A DNA stretch of 64,000 nucleotides from Euglena gracilis. Its lineage: Eukaryota > Euglenida > Euglenophyceae > Euglenales. A program made the translations under genes and the position numbers. The notes beneath the pieces are model-generated. The model made no database searches, was not told the DNA's origin, and saw only the letters and a list, made by a program, of their open reading frames with translations. How positions within the stretch are numbered: position 1 is the stretch's first letter; every line of letters starts with the position of its first letter. The DNA lies in the NCBI GenBank assembly GCA_039621445.1, contig CP154956.1, positions 27,472,667 to 27,536,666 of the forward strand, written 5' to 3'. This document shows positions 1-11,810 of this stretch, piece by piece.

Positions 1-944
1 GCAACACTTTCCAAATTGCTCTTGGTGGTGGGCACGGCTGGCCGCGGCCGACCGCGGCCAGCCGCGGCTAGCCGTCATCCCACCCAGGTGGACGCGACGG
101 TCGCCGAAGGTCGACCTCCAGCGATTCCACCTCCTGTGGCAACCCCCCCAAATATAAGAAACCCCCAAATATAAGAAAAACCCCTAGGCCGTTGGACGCC
201 AAGCCATATACAACAAACTCCTCATCCCTTGCGAATTTTTCTTTCACTGCCATCACTCCCGGAGTCAGATAAACACTGTGCGGCTGTATTCTGGACTGAT
301 GGGATGATCCCGATTCAGCAGAAACGCGCCCAGGGCCTCAGAAGCCATTAGCCATGAATAAAATCCGGCACGCCGCGGTCACATGCGACTAATTAAATGA
401 AGGAACCGAAGGCATGCCTTATAAATGGAAAATGTTCCATTTTTAAGCAACCCTTGGGGCCTGACTTCGCCACCAAAATTTCAGAAACCCCCAGATATAA
501 AAAACCCTTTGGGCCGATCGGCGGACACCCAAATATAAGAAGCGGGGGGCGGGTGTGCGTCCTAAAATCAAAAATCCTCAACCATCTCAGTTGTCCGCCT
601 CCAAACCCACAAACCCGGCCTCTGGGAACAAAAAAGCACATTTAAGACACGTCGGACTCCGAACTATCACCTTTGAGAGGCATGGTTCCCTTGCTGTGTG
701 GATTGTTTTACGCGTTGGTTTAGGACGTGCTGCCTCGTGCCGTTAAAAAAAAAGGTGGAGCCGCAGTGGCCGAAGTAGCTGGCGAGCCTTGCGCTTGGGG
801 AAAAACCGGGGGGGACAGCAATCAGCAAAAGACAGGCCTCAATTTCGAAAAAAAGGAGAGGGGCACGCAAGTGAGGATGAGGGGAGGAATGCGCACGACA
901 CCGCGGCTGCGTAACTACCAGAGCGCGCCAAAAGGATCCAAACA
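1..944. other. Non-coding, low-complexity stretch
   Basis: No reading frame here looks like protein. A short phrase reading CCCCAAATATAAGAAA, or a close variant, recurs near 150, 166, 488 and 528, so this is probably a remnant of a small repeat. The rest is G- and C-run rich spacer. Confidence 0.5.
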
Positions 945-1034
945 GCACCGCCGGCGAACAAGGCATGGCACCACAAGGTTTTTGTGCTTCGCCCTCGGTG
1001 CCCCTTCCTCGCTGGTCGGTTTTGCCTCGAAGGG
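945..1034 (+). repeat. Right-end fragment of the DIRS element family
   Basis: These ~90 bases match the right terminus of the complete DIRS element (34649-34735), including the phrase CTTTGTGCTTCGCCCTCGG and the TTGCCTCGA... end. The left half of the terminus is absent. It is a stray end fragment, not a complete copy. Confidence 0.7.
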
Positions 1035-1337
1035 ATAAGAAGAGGTCGATTCACAAAAACACAAAGAGAACCAACTCATACCTCCCAGTTAAAAAAAATG
1101 CCACATCCAGCGAGCTGAAGCTCGGAACAGAGCACGGCACTTCAAAAAAAAATAGGGGGTTTCGGGCATACAAAGAAATGCCCCGCACCCCCTTCTTTGT
1201 TCCTAACCTGTGGGATTCGCTCCCAGATGTGCAGCAGAATTAAGCAGAGCCAGGCCAGAGATTCCTAATTTGTACATTCCACAAGCTGTCATCTGTAACT
1301 TTGTGCAGGTGGCAAGCAGTATGAACCCTTTGGGGCT

Positions 1338-1721
1338 TTGGCTTCTGGTTTGTTTCTTGCTGTGGTTTTGGGAAGGTTTGGCACAATGAATTGGCTGACT
1401 GAGGAATCAAGGCGCAAGGAGAAGCAGATTGAAAAGGAAAATTTGAGGCAGTGTGTCAAGAACCTGGGGAAAGACCCTACAAACGTCTGTGGCCCCTGGG
1501 CGCTGAAAGTTGCTGAAAGGGAAGGATTTATGCTGGCAGGGGAGTACAAGAATTGCTACAGAAAAACCTGTAAATGTCAATTCTGCCAATGGCAAAGACA
1601 AAGTGGGGGCCAGAGTGGGCCCCCCCCTACAAACCCTTCAAAGGTATCAGGGAAACACACGGCTGCGAGAATGAATCAAATATTACACAAAGAGCTCACA
1701 CACTGCCAAAACATTGGCTAG
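1338..1721 (+). CDS. Hypothetical Cys-containing ORF
   Basis: This 127-codon frame begins with a hydrophobic stretch (MASGLFLAVVLGRFG) and continues into a charged segment (EESRRKEKQIEKENLRQ). A cysteine cluster follows near residues 75-85 (NCYRKTCKCQFCQW). The Cys spacing loosely recalls the frame in the duplicated blocks at 5.5 and 7.5 kb (CKNCWVCKFC), so these may be diverged relatives. I do not recognise a family. There are no clear splice borders, and a chance ORF is possible. Confidence 0.3.
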   Translation: MASGLFLAVVLGRFGTMNWLTEESRRKEKQIEKENLRQCVKNLGKDPTNVCGPWALKVAEREGFMLAGEYKNCYRKTCKCQFCQWQRQSGGQSGPPPTNPSKVSGKHTAARMNQILHKELTHCQNIG

Positions 1722-2722
1722 CGGGGCTCACCCATGATCTCTGGATCCAGGACCACAGCCTGGCCAATGGCAGCAAATAGTGCAGCCCAGGCCACTGGCT
1801 GGGCTGGTCCCCACTGCGGCCCGTATAAAAATTCAGCCACTGCAGCCATCCACAGAATAAAAAGCCATAAATATTTGTTTAGGTTTTTCCAATAAAGCTT
1901 GCCAACCAAAATTCCACAGCTCACACACTGCAACACCACCCAGAACCTGGGTTCTGCAGTGAGGCTTCCGCTGGACCACCAGGCCAGGCCAACAGTCCTG
2001 GCACCAGGTCAGCCTTTCCGCCAACCACCTTTGGAGGTTCCGAGCATCCTGTCTGTTATAATCATTTGGTGAATTTTCCCGTCCTGGAAATCTGCAAATC
2101 GCAGAAGAGAAAGCACACGGCACATAATGCGGCAGAAAGGAACAAGGTACTGGTGAAAATCCTCAAACCAGGTAAAACTGTTTTCTCCCCTTTCCCAAAA
2201 ACGGCCCCGTGAACTGCATGGCAGTGCTCGGCTGAGTCTAGTGTTAAAACCATCACACCAGACCTTTAAATGCACGCCTCAGCACATAAAGCTTGTCAAC
2301 AGCTGGCCAACTGCCCAAAAAAGAAAAATTGCCTGTATCTGCAAATATGAACCTGTTCTGTGTTCTTTCACGAAACCAGCCAGCAAACAGTCAGTAATAA
2401 AAAAAAGTCCTCTGTGTTGAGCGACTTCAGGCCCCGTTTTCATTTTCCCTGCAAGCTCCCTGCGACAACCCCTGATTGGTGGTTTTCTCAGACCGTAAAC
2501 GAAAAGAAAAAAGGAAATGTCCTCGACCCATCCCGGGTTCCAGGCCCATGTTGAATCCACGGGTCGTGGTAAAGAAAGCAAAAGCATCACTGCCAATCCA
2601 TCCCAGTCCAGGGATAAGTCCTTTGCCTTGTTGCACACGATGCACACATAGGGCAAACACAAACAAATCACCAGGGGAGGCGCCACACCTCCCCATCCAG
2701 GTGCATTTGGCCTCTGTCCCAA
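1718..2722 (-). pseudogene. Degraded hydrophobic (membrane-type) reading frame
   Basis: Three consecutive minus-strand ORFs (2722-2279, 2275-2009, 1939-1718) share one reading frame. That gives about 335 codons interrupted by only two in-frame TGA stops before a TAG. The translation has several hydrophobic segments (LAVMLLLSLP, AIFLFWAVGQLL, KYLWLFILWMAAVAEFLY, AWAALFAAIG), as expected of a multi-pass membrane protein. I recognise no family motif. The two TGA codons could be decay or could lie in unrecognised introns. Continuity of frame is the evidence for coding ancestry; function is unknown. Confidence 0.4.
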
Positions 2723-3346
2723 GGCTTATGACAGAATTCGGGAGACAAACCCTCTACCTGGGAATGTGGAAAACCTGCCACTTTTGTGGCTTTTGAGAAT
2801 GCCGTTGCAAATCATGTCACAAAATTTCTAACAGGTCGCAGAAAAAAACAGATGGGACACATGGGCACCCATCCCCAAAAATTTATGTGGAGCTCACAGG
2901 GTCTTGCACAAACTTCCTTGATCGTTCACTGTCATGCCCCGAGTCTGACTCAAATCTCTGCCCCCCCTTCGCGCACGTAAGCCTCGTGGACAGGGTCAAC
3001 GACAATCCAATCCAACTCCATACTGGAGTCAGATACAGACATGTCATTCGGGTGGAAAACAGTCAGCAATTGAAAAACAGCATCAAGCAACCGCAAAACA
3101 GGACAAAAGTGTGAAAAACGTGTGGCAAACTTGAAAAAACAGAACAGAGAATCTGGAAACGGCCTTTACACAATCCCACTTTCAATGTACCCCCCAACGT
3201 GGTGGAGATAATTCCATTGCCTTTGGCTCCTTCCAACCCACGGATGGAATCCAACCGACAATTATATCATCAGAAATCAAGTGTGTCACAATCCCCTCAA
3301 AAAGATGTCAAGCCAGGCATCACCAAATCAGGTTGGGACTGTGTTA

Positions 3347-3609
3347 CAGGGAGAACATTGCAACGCTTCGACAACAAATAAGAATATTCACAAAGAATCT
3401 CAACTGTCAATCCATGAGGTGGTTCGAAAGGAACACATGAAACGCTGGCACACAGCGTTTCAGACCAGGTCAGGGGCTACAGGGAGAACATTGAAACGCT
3501 TCGACCACAAATAAGTATATTCACAAAGAATCTCAACTGTCAATCCGTGAGGTGGTTCCAAAGGAACACATGAAACACTGGCACACAGCGTTTCAGACCA
3601 GGTCAGGGG
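3347..3609 (+). repeat. Two-copy tandem repeat, unit about 131 bp
   Basis: The block starting ACAGGGAGAACATTG at about 3347 is repeated from about 3479 with a few substitutions, and both copies end in GTTTCAGACCAGGTCAGGGGC. It lies between the degraded minus-strand coding blocks and looks like a recent local duplication. Confidence 0.85.
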
Positions 3610-3679
3610 CGGACCATCCGGTCCTGTAAAACCCCGAACAGCACATGAAGACACACCCAAACAACAACCCACTGAAAAT

Positions 3680-4941
3680 TCAGATGCCACCCGCTGTGCG
3701 AACCTTCCCTGTCCACAGCACATCCCATCCCCATCCGAGGAAAAAGTTGCATCTGACCCCCATCAGGCATTTCAGCCCCAGGGAGAACATCACCCTGAGT
3801 GTCCTGGGAATTTCCCTGGGAGAGGAATTTATAGTCTGGGTTTCTCCCTTCTCATCCACCTCAGGCAGAAAGGCTGAATAGTACTCCATTGCAACGGGGA
3901 TGTCTGGTGTATCAAATGAAAACTCACCGTCCAGTTTCAGGCATGAAACAATAATCGATTGCATGTTGAGAAGCTTCTCGTCGAATCTCAAGCCGGAATT
4001 TCCAGTCCGGCTCTCTAAAAAATCAATTACATCCCAAAACAATCGGTGTCTGAACAGGGTTTCAGGAATATTCCAATTTGGACCGAAAATTACACTGATC
4101 ACTAATTTCCCATTCCAACTGGATTCGCCAAACACTTCTGCACCTTGCATGAGTCACTGGTCGCCCGTAACTCCACTCATTGACCCACGAGACGTAAAAG
4201 TACACGTCACTGCCATGCTCGTAAAACTGAAGTTTCTTCTCCTCGAATCTGTACAAAATTGGTTTCAGTAATTCTTCGCCATCAGTTGGCACCAGGCAGC
4301 AATTCTGCCACGGCACTGTGTACCAGATACAATCTGGCTACGGCCAACAATGTACCATGTTTACAAAGAGAGAATTTCATGCTGATGGCGAAAGCTCAAC
4401 GACCTAAGTGGTTCCTAATTCAAGGTTACAGGGTTTGGTGCTTTGCCATCTCATTCTAGAAATTGAGGACGAAGTTCAGTTCTGAATCAGAAATTTATCC
4501 TTTCTTTAAAAAAGCTTGGAGTAGCAAAAGGCACTCACGTAGAAGGGACTGCGGTCCCTAGAATTCCTCTTGCCTTTGTGCTTTGCAATCAAAAGGGAAT
4601 AAATTTTTACTGTTACTCCACCCTCGTTTTCTTCGGGAGGAAATGGTAAGCACAAAAGCTCTGGAGGGACGTACACTATCAGTCCCCTCACTGTGCACCC
4701 ACGCCCATGCCTCCAGCATTGGAGAAAACCAGGAGTACCTGGGCGCGAAAGATTCTTGTGCATACCAAGTGAGGTTCCCCAGCACGTTTGTTTCCCACTT
4801 CCGCAGATTTTCATTCTCCACGAAATGTGGAAAAAATTTGAACCCTGCTTCCAGCATCAAAACTGCAGAAGACTTCAGCCGGTATGCAAACAAAACAAAA
4901 CAGTTCGTATTCCTCATCTGTAAACTTGTCATCATCCCCAA
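3680..4941 (-). pseudogene. Broken coding sequence of unknown function
   Basis: Protein-like minus-strand frames follow each other but change frame. They are 4941-4560 (with segments HFVENENLRKWETNVLG and WYAQESFAPRYSWF), 4720-4506 (YVPPELLCLPFPPEENEGG), 4316-4062 (EELLKPILYRFEEKKLQF, DVYFYVSWVNEW) and 4150-3680 (FWDVIDFLESRTGNSGLRF, PDIPVAMEYYSAFLPEVDE). Composition is that of an ordinary soluble protein and is unlike the flanking repeats. The frame changes mean either introns I cannot place or frameshift decay. It may be the upstream part of the membrane-type frame at 1.7-2.7 kb. I do not recognise the family. Confidence 0.4.
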
Positions 4942-5330
4942 CTTTCCATTAGTCCATGCCTTCCTCCTTTTTCTGCATCTGAAAAAAAAATCGAGGAATC
5001 AGCTTTGTGGGCTCGGCAGAACTAGATATTTTGATGACTCTGATTTCAGTGCCCAGATATTCTGCAAAGCTCAGCCCTCAATAATCGACCCAGTCTAAAA
5101 CTGAACCCGAAAGTTCATTTGGGCTGGAAAAGACCCCCATCGACGGTCTAAAACAATCCACAGGGATCCCAGTTCCAAAACAAAATTGTGGAGGTGACGA
5201 TCTGTGCCGTTTACCCCAATCCATCATGGCAATCACTCCATGTCCAAAATATGGACAACTGGGTTCCAGGTAAAATGGGCAGTTTGAAATTCAGAATCTG
5301 GATTCCAAAAATGACTATCACCTATGAGTT

Positions 5331-5871
5331 GCCTTGCTGCACAGCAATTTTTGGCAACCTAGCCTGTGGCATTCCACTTTTGGCATGGAGATTGGTGAAT
5401 TAATACTTACAGCAGAGAAGTTCCTAATTCATTTTTTTGGTACGTCAAATCTCATGATTTGTTTGTGTGGCGATTTGGGCTGGTCTTGATAAGCCTTCTG
5501 GTGTATTTGCTTATGCTGCGTAGCAAGGGGAAGAAGAATTGGGAAAGACCCCCTGGGATTGGGTGTCCGTAGTGCTTGGCGAGTTCAAGGGGAAATTAGT
5601 GCAAGAACTGCTGGGTATGCAAGTTCTGTATTCTGAAGGTTGAAAATTGCCAGTGTTGCGGAAGGTGTCATCTGCATGCCATAAATTGCCATTGTGAGCT
5701 TGTTGCCCAGATCGTTCACAAACAAGTCAGTCCTGCCTGTACAAACAAGTTCTCTGCCCAAGGTGCTCAAAAGGTGCATGATGCGTGGAGTAACGCTGAA
5801 GTTTGCAGTGCCAGATTTGGTCATGGGAAGATTTGGGAAAGAAGTGGTGAATAAAATACTGGAGACGAAAA
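5331..5871 (+). repeat. Segmental duplication, copy 1, with Cys-rich frame
   Basis: Bases 5331-5710 are repeated 1.26 kb downstream, where the second copy is split (6588-6727 and 7353-7600). The shared part carries a plus-strand frame with hydrophobic LLVYLLMLRSKGKKNW followed by closely spaced cysteines (CKNCWVCKFC ... CCGRCHL ... NCHC). In this copy the frame has a stop near 5577, then stays open to 5871 (ending FGHGKIWERSGE). The cysteines are kept in both copies. That hints at a metal-binding or disulfide-rich peptide, but no family is recognised. Confidence 0.6.
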
Positions 5872-6730
5872 CAGCAAAATGAGACATGCAATCCAGCAGT
5901 GCGACAAGGGGGTGCAGACAGAAGAAAACCTGAGAAGAAAGAAAGTGAAGGGGAAGTAATTCACGAGCTGGACAGGTCACGTTCGAGGAACTTGGTTCAT
6001 TTTATGGAATGCTGCGTGCTGTGTCTGTGGCTTTTTCTGGGGCAGTAAACCCAATAAATTCCTTATGTCTGTGGCATAGCCGCTGGAGGCATGTGGCACT
6101 GCTGCAATGGGTTTTATTTTTTAAGGTTGGAAATCTCATTAAATGGTTGGGCGTGGTGGGTTGTGGCGAGCCGCGGTGTATCAAACTATCTTGTATTTAA
6201 CTGCCCCAGATTTCCCGTTTCGCTCCCTGCTTGGGACCCCGCCCAACCTCTGGACCATTTTGGGTGGAAATGCAGGTGTACATCCATGATGGTTCAAGGG
6301 GCATCTTTGGGATGTATTACCATGAAAAGGAAGAAGGCATTAGGGGAAGGGGTTACAAGGGGGTGTGGGTGCCCTCCCTGTGCAGCCTGCCTGTGTGTTT
6401 GCTGTAAGAGTGTCCACCTAAGGGAGATTTGCCCCAATACATGTGCAACACTTCGAACCGTATTTAAAAATTCCTTTTTTTTGTTTTGCGGGTATGACTG
6501 CCAAAAATGCCACTTTTTAAATTTTTGACTCGCTTTGTTAGCAGTTGGACCCAGCAAAGCTCTGCCGGAGAGGGGAGTGTGAGTGACCTTGCTACACAGC
6601 AATTTTTGGCAAGCCAGCCTGTGGAATTACAACGTCTGGCATTGCAGATGGTGAATTAAATATTTCCAGCAGAGAAGTTCCTAATTTTTTTCTGGTAGGG
6701 AAAATCTCGTGACTTGTTTGCGTGGCGCTG

Positions 6731-6995
6731 TTGTGGGGATCGCCGTGGTTTGGCCCACGACTATGGGATATCCCGGAGCGGCACTGGGGGCTCCGGAGGC
6801 TGCCTGGCGGCAGACCGGTGAACCGCCAGGTGAGGACCTCCTTTGTCCCCACCGTAGTCTGTAAACTGGAGGCATGACGCTAGCCCAGGAACCTGGAGGG
6901 CGTGAGTTCGATTCCCGGGTTGGAAATTGGCGTCCGGCCCGGGGCGGTGAGAGGAACCGGCCCTTCTGGAGCATCGAACACGAGCCGTAAAACAA
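6731..6995 (+). mobile_element. tRNA-derived SINE (family A), copy 1
   Basis: The sequence contains a polymerase III B-box-like core (GAGTTCGATTCCCGG near 6905) preceded by an A-box-like GACGCTAGCCCAGGAACC. It matches 7084-7345 over nearly its whole length. No protein is encoded. The tRNA-type promoter with a long unrelated body is typical of SINEs. Confidence 0.7.
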
Positions 6996-7083
6996 GAGAC
7001 CACATGGTAGCAGAGGGTCCCATGGCGATCAAAAAGGAGTCGTGAAGAGCGAACGCCGGTCGCTCCTTAGGAAGGGGAGTGTG

Positions 7084-7345
7084 AGGATCGCCGTGGGTTG
7101 GTCCACACTATGGACCAACCCACTATGGGATATCCCGGAGCGTCACTGGGGGCTCAGCCGGCTGCCTGGCGGCAGACCGGTAAACCGCCAGGTGAGGACC
7201 TCCGTTGTCCCCACCGGTATGGAGGCATGACGCTAGCCGAGGAACCGGGAGGTCGTGGGTTCGATTCCCGGGATGGAAATTGGCGTCCGGCGCGGGACGG
7301 AGAGAGGCACCGGCCCTTCTGGGGCTTCGAACACGACTCGTAAAA
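7084..7345 (+). mobile_element. tRNA-derived SINE (family A), copy 2
   Basis: This is a second copy of the same family in the same orientation, with B-box GGGTTCGATTCCCGG near 7257. It differs from copy 1 by an 11-bp perfect inverted repeat (GGGTTGGTCCA / TGGACCAACCC, around 7096-7122) near its 5' end. Confidence 0.7.
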
Positions 7346-8299
7346 AAAAGAGCACACACTGTGGACTGGGTTTGACAAGCCTTCTGGTGTACTTGCTTAT
7401 GCTGCGTAGCAAGGGGAAGAAGAATTGGGAAAGTCCCCCTGGGATTGGGTATCCCAAATGGTTGGTGCATTCGAGGGGAAATTTGTGCAAGAACTGCTGG
7501 GTATGCAAGTTCTGCATTCTGAAGGTTGAAGAATACAAGTGTTGCGGAAGGTGTCATCTGCCTGCCAGAAATTGCCGTTGTGTTCTTGCCCGGAATTGTA
7601 CACCTTTCTGGTGGAAACCATTGCCTGGGATTCAGGGCGGCGAATTTACACAAGAAGGATCAGTTTGTACAGACTCTGAAATCGTTTCAGGAGAAGGGCA
7701 TAAAAAATTAAGGTCACCAGCAGCACTACCTTGCGGCTTGAATTTTTTATTATAGGAAATTTCCCTGCGTAGACATTTCCAAACAACGTCAACACACAAA
7801 CCTCTGCGACATTGTCTCGCACTTGTCCTCCGCTCCCATACATGTTGGCCCCCGCACGCCCCAGGCTGCCAGGACAATACCGGGCGTAGGATCATTTTCT
7901 TGCTTTTTTTCACGACCCTCTGGTATGTCGTTTGCCCTGGGGAAATTACATGCCCCTCCTCCTTCGGCCGTGACCGACCGGACCAATCTCTGGGTCCAGT
8001 GTAGGAACGTTCCACCAGAAAATTCTTTCACATCTGTTTGCAACACCGGGGAATGGCAGGTCTCAGGGACACCTCTCAGGGGGGGACCATTCTGCACGGG
8101 GGACCTGTCCACAAAACTTCCTTCATCAGTAATTTTCTGTGCCGAAGTCTAGTTTTCAAAATTTTTCACGGCCATTAACAAAGAGAAATATTTTTTACCT
8201 TTGAGGACTTTACTTTTGACTCCTTTCCCCCTTTTTGTGCACCACATAAAGTCGTGTGATCACACACAAGCAGAAAATGCTGCTGTTTTCGAGTTGATA

Positions 8300-8942
8300 G
8301 GAGGGTGCTGCTGTCTGAGTGCAACTACCTTGTTTCACTTTGGGGGAAGGTCCCCCCCCCAGGTGTCTAGCAGATTTTTTATTTCCACAATTGGGCTTTT
8401 AAGTCCTATGAAATGGAATGCATTGAGTCCAATGAGGCTACAGACTTTTTGACCAAACATTTTGGTAGGGAATCTGTGAAAGCCCTTAAAAAGAGCAGGG
8501 AAATGAGGTTGCAGCTGATTTGGCGAAAAATGGCAGCTAACTGCCTTTTCGACGTGAAATATTTTTTCGCTTTTTTGCAAGCTTTTTTGTTTTCACCTTT
8601 TGGGGATAAATTTGCAGGTTTCCCGCTTGGAGATTTAGCTGGAACCCTAAGTGGTTGAACGACATGTGTGGGCTCCAATGTTGACTTCTTGACGTTGTTT
8701 TGGAACCCTGAATCGAATAGATCTCTGACAACCCTGTTTAAATGTTTTTGCAATGTACTTTGGGTGGGGGCAACCAAAAAAATGTCGTCAAGGTGAATGA
8801 AAACCTGTATTTCTTTTTTCATCCAATGTTTTTCGAATGTGTTCACGACTGACATAAAAATTTGTGGCACAACATTTAAGTCATAACATCCAGCCTGGAA
8901 TGCCCCGGTTTGTCCCTCCACCTGATGCCTTGAAGAGGTTTT
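8300..8942 (-). pseudogene. Decayed DIRS reverse transcriptase fragment
   Basis: Minus-strand translation matches the RT of the complete DIRS element. The palm motif is present as IHLDDIFLVA (intact copy: IYLDDILLVA), with QAGCYDLNVVPQIFMSV upstream and SKRQLAAIFRQI downstream. Frameshifts break it. Homology stops at 8942, where a plus-strand LTR begins, so the LTR element inserted into this older DIRS copy. It is non-functional. Confidence 0.85.
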
Positions 8943-9240
8943 TGTGTACCAGGCGTATGATCTCTGCCCGTCCGATGAGGAAGTAGGCATGAGAGCAGGA
9001 CCTATTAATATCTTCTCAACCCCCTTTCTCTCTCTACAGGTGTATTCTTTTATACTATATATTTTGTCTTTCTTCCTCGGACTTATTACAATCCGTTACC
9101 CTTTCCCTCCCTTCTCTCTGTGCTTTGCCTCTCAGGGAAGTTGGGAAAAGTGTTTTTCTGTTACTCTGATTTTCAGTACCCAAGTAGCTTCGCACAAGGC
9201 GAAAGTGAGGCTTTTCGGGTAATTGAGAATCAGACGTACA
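8943..9240 (+). mobile_element. LTR of plus-strand Ty3-like element (5' LTR)
   Basis: The LTR begins TGTGTACCAGGCGTATG and ends CAGACGTACA (TG...CA). It matches the plus-strand LTR at 17098-17412 and the minus-strand LTR at 29080-29385. A T/A-rich TATA-like stretch lies near 9050. It is followed directly by a primer-binding site. Confidence 0.85.
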
Positions 9241-9242
9241 CT

Positions 9243-9268
9243 TGGTAGCAGATTGGTTCGATCCTACG
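9243..9268 (+). promoter_or_regulatory. Primer-binding site, initiator-Met tRNA type
   Basis: TGGTAGCAGATTGGTTCGAT starts two bases after the LTR. Its complement ends in ...CTGCTACCA and contains GGATCGAA, the T-arm signature typical of initiator methionine tRNAs. The complementarity seems unusually long (about 25 bases), and the same site follows the LTR at 29 kb. Confidence 0.75.
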
Positions 9269-9469
9269 CTGACTGGCAGCGGAAGGCCCATGCAACGTTA
9301 TTACACGGTTGCAGCGTCAGCTCCCGGCTCTAGTCAACGTCTAAGCAGACGAGCAGGCCCCGAAAGGCTCTGTACGGTATTACCCGTTACAGCCCCTCTG
9401 GTGCCTGCACGACCGCTCATTTTGTGGGTTTTTGCTGTTTTTTTTCCAATCAGAAATATGCATGGCACA

Positions 9470-10750
9470 CGCCACAACACTCAGTTCAATTATGCCTTAT
9501 TGCAGGCATCATTCCAAGACCTTGACCAAGAATCTGTGGATTGGAACATTTTATGTGAAAGTGCTTCCAGTTCCCACGCCGATGAGGCACAATTGGTTCA
9601 ATTGTCACAATTACAACATTTGTCATCATTGACAAATTGGTTCGGCGATGAGCACTCCACATCATTGGCTTTAGAGGCCTATGCGACCTCTTACTTACTC
9701 ACCTTGCAACGACAGGGAATTCGCCTCTGTCTGCGGCTACGGTGCATCTGCGCACACCGGAGAGACCCGTGGTGATTGCGCCAGCGGGATTTTCTGGTGA
9801 TGGTGGGTTGGAAACCCCCGTGTTTCTTTTAACCACCACCCGCAACCCTTACAGAGCTTTGCCACCACCACCCGATCTTGGGTGTTATCCCGCACTACCT
9901 TGGCAGCCAGAGACTCGCCTACTGGTACCGGAATTCTCAGTTGCATCCCAAACCATGGATGACCATGGCAAGGGCACTTGGGAGCCCCTCGTTGCTGAGG
10001 ATGTGCAGGATATCATTGCTCGGCGTCCAGGGGATCACCCCCTTGTGAGGCAGTTGAATCATGTGCAACAATGCGTTGCAGAATATACCACCGCACTGAA
10101 CAAAGTTCTGCAATTTGATGAGGACAACCAGAAACAATTCTTCACCAGGACGGAATACTGCTGGAGTTACTTGCAGGAAGTTGACAACTACTGTCAGAGG
10201 AAGTTAGAAACTGCGGGAATTGACCTTGCAAACTGTCGGGAAAACCTTTGACAAGATTTGCCAACAACTCCCGCAAAACTTACGGCAAATTTGTGAATGC
10301 ATGCATGAAGCAGAAATGTGGAATGATTCCAAGTTTGTGCACTTGCATGACTCACTGCAGCAATTATCGGGACAAATGGAGTCCTGTTCATCCAGATTGT
10401 AGCATTTGCAGCAACAGTTGCCAGCACGAGATTACTCTTCTGCAACAACGAGTATTTGTGGATTTGTGTCTATGGACCATTTCACCACCCTATCCGCAAC
10501 TTTCCATGAATCGCAACACCACATCATGCAGTTCTGCGATGAAACAGAAAAATTTCGACAATTCCAGTCACAAGCCAACGAGAATTTTGCTCCCCACACG
10601 TGTGTGCGGCAGTTGGCGGAGCGACCTTCCCGTTTGCAGCAGAAAACCTGCTTTTGTGACGTGAATCAGGTTGGATTAACCAATCTAAGCGCAAACGTAA
10701 CGGAAGTAGCACAACGGCAGGATTCCCTGCGGTTGCAGTTGCAATGTTTT
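9470..10750 (+). pseudogene. Broken gag of plus-strand Ty3-like element
   Basis: Frames at 9470-9775, 9742-10251, 10220-10402 and 10406-10760 together match the gag of the minus-strand element at 27.5-28.6 kb. Shared blocks include EDVQDIIARRPGDHPLVRQ, HVQQCVAEYTTALNKVLQF and FVSMDHFTTLSATFHES. The protein is rich in predicted helix, with no zinc knuckle in this part. At least three frameshifts or stops interrupt it. Homology ends near 10750, so nothing further of this element's pol is recognisable here. Confidence 0.8.
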
Positions 10751-11810
10751 TCTTGGTCTTTACACCTAATTACAGGGAAGGATCAAACGGTGCATCTCAG
10801 GACCTTAGGAGCCAGAGATGTGGCCCTTTATTCTGTGGTTTGGGGAAAAAGTAGGATAACAGCCCCAGAGTAGGATAGCAAGCAGATCAGCGCGCTGGGA
10901 ATCAGCTCCCACACGAACTGGGAATTAGAGCCCTGAAAGTGATTAGAAAGGCATTTTGACACCTGTTGATCCATATGAGAGGAATTCAGCCATAAAAATA
11001 CACAGTCTGCACTGTGCAAATGGTGTTTGGTGATTTTCCACTTTACAGCACCTCATGTAATTTCACAATCCAAGAATACCCTTTCTGGGCTGGTAAGAAC
11101 CCCAGATGGGCGTTTTAGTTCCTGAACGCTGCCAAAAAGGCCCCTAGAGAAGGTTTTTTTCCCAAATGGACTGTGGGATGGCATTGCATCTGTGAAATTG
11201 GGGTTTGGCACAGTGGTGTCTATAACCGAGTGGCCTTTGAGCTGGGTTAAGGACACGTATATTGCTGTGCTAGGCCATAACGAATCAATTTTTTGACAGG
11301 GCAGGACATTTGACGACTCACAGCAGCACGATTTCAAAAGTTTTGACTGATTTGCAGGTGTTTTTGATCAAAAGAGGGCACCTTCTAACTTCAATGTGGT
11401 TTGTTGGGGTCGGTGATGAACTCCTTTCGGCGATGGATTTGGTGGAGTCTTTTCCATCCCCCCCCCCCAGGGGCTCCAAAGGAAATTGGGAGTTCAGCAG
11501 CCATGGCTCGAGAATTTTCAGAAAGGTGCACGCCTGTGTAAAAATCTCGTCCTGAAAAAAAAACAATTTTTTTTAGGCAATTTTTGATTATCCTCGGTCC
11601 TGGGTTGGGGGAGGAAACGGTGACAGCCCAAAAATTCATTTTTCCTCCAAGGGTGTTCCCCCACGTTTTCTCATATTTCACCAATTTCCAAGTAGTTTTA
11701 AATTGTCCTCTCCGTTCGATATTTGCTGAAATATTGTGAAGGACGAGTACAGTTTGTGAAATTTTTGTTGAAATCACAGTTCAGGCCCGGCCTCAGGTTG
11801 CCCTCCCATT
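10751..11810. other. No recognisable gene
   Basis: Several short ORFs exist on both strands, but none has protein-like conservation or motifs. The stretch separates the gag fragment from the SINE-B pair and is probably degraded retroelement interior. Confidence 0.4.

Larger units (their letters stand above)
6588..7600 (+). repeat. Segmental duplication, copy 2, split by two SINEs
   Basis: The left part (6588-6727) matches 5331-5478 and the right part (7353-7600) matches 5482-5710. Between them lie two SINE copies (6731-6995, 7084-7345) that copy 1 lacks, so the SINEs arrived after the duplication. The right part keeps an open Cys-rich frame (CKNCWVCKFCILKV, CCGRCHLPARNCRC) continuing to 7755. 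Confidence 0.75.
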
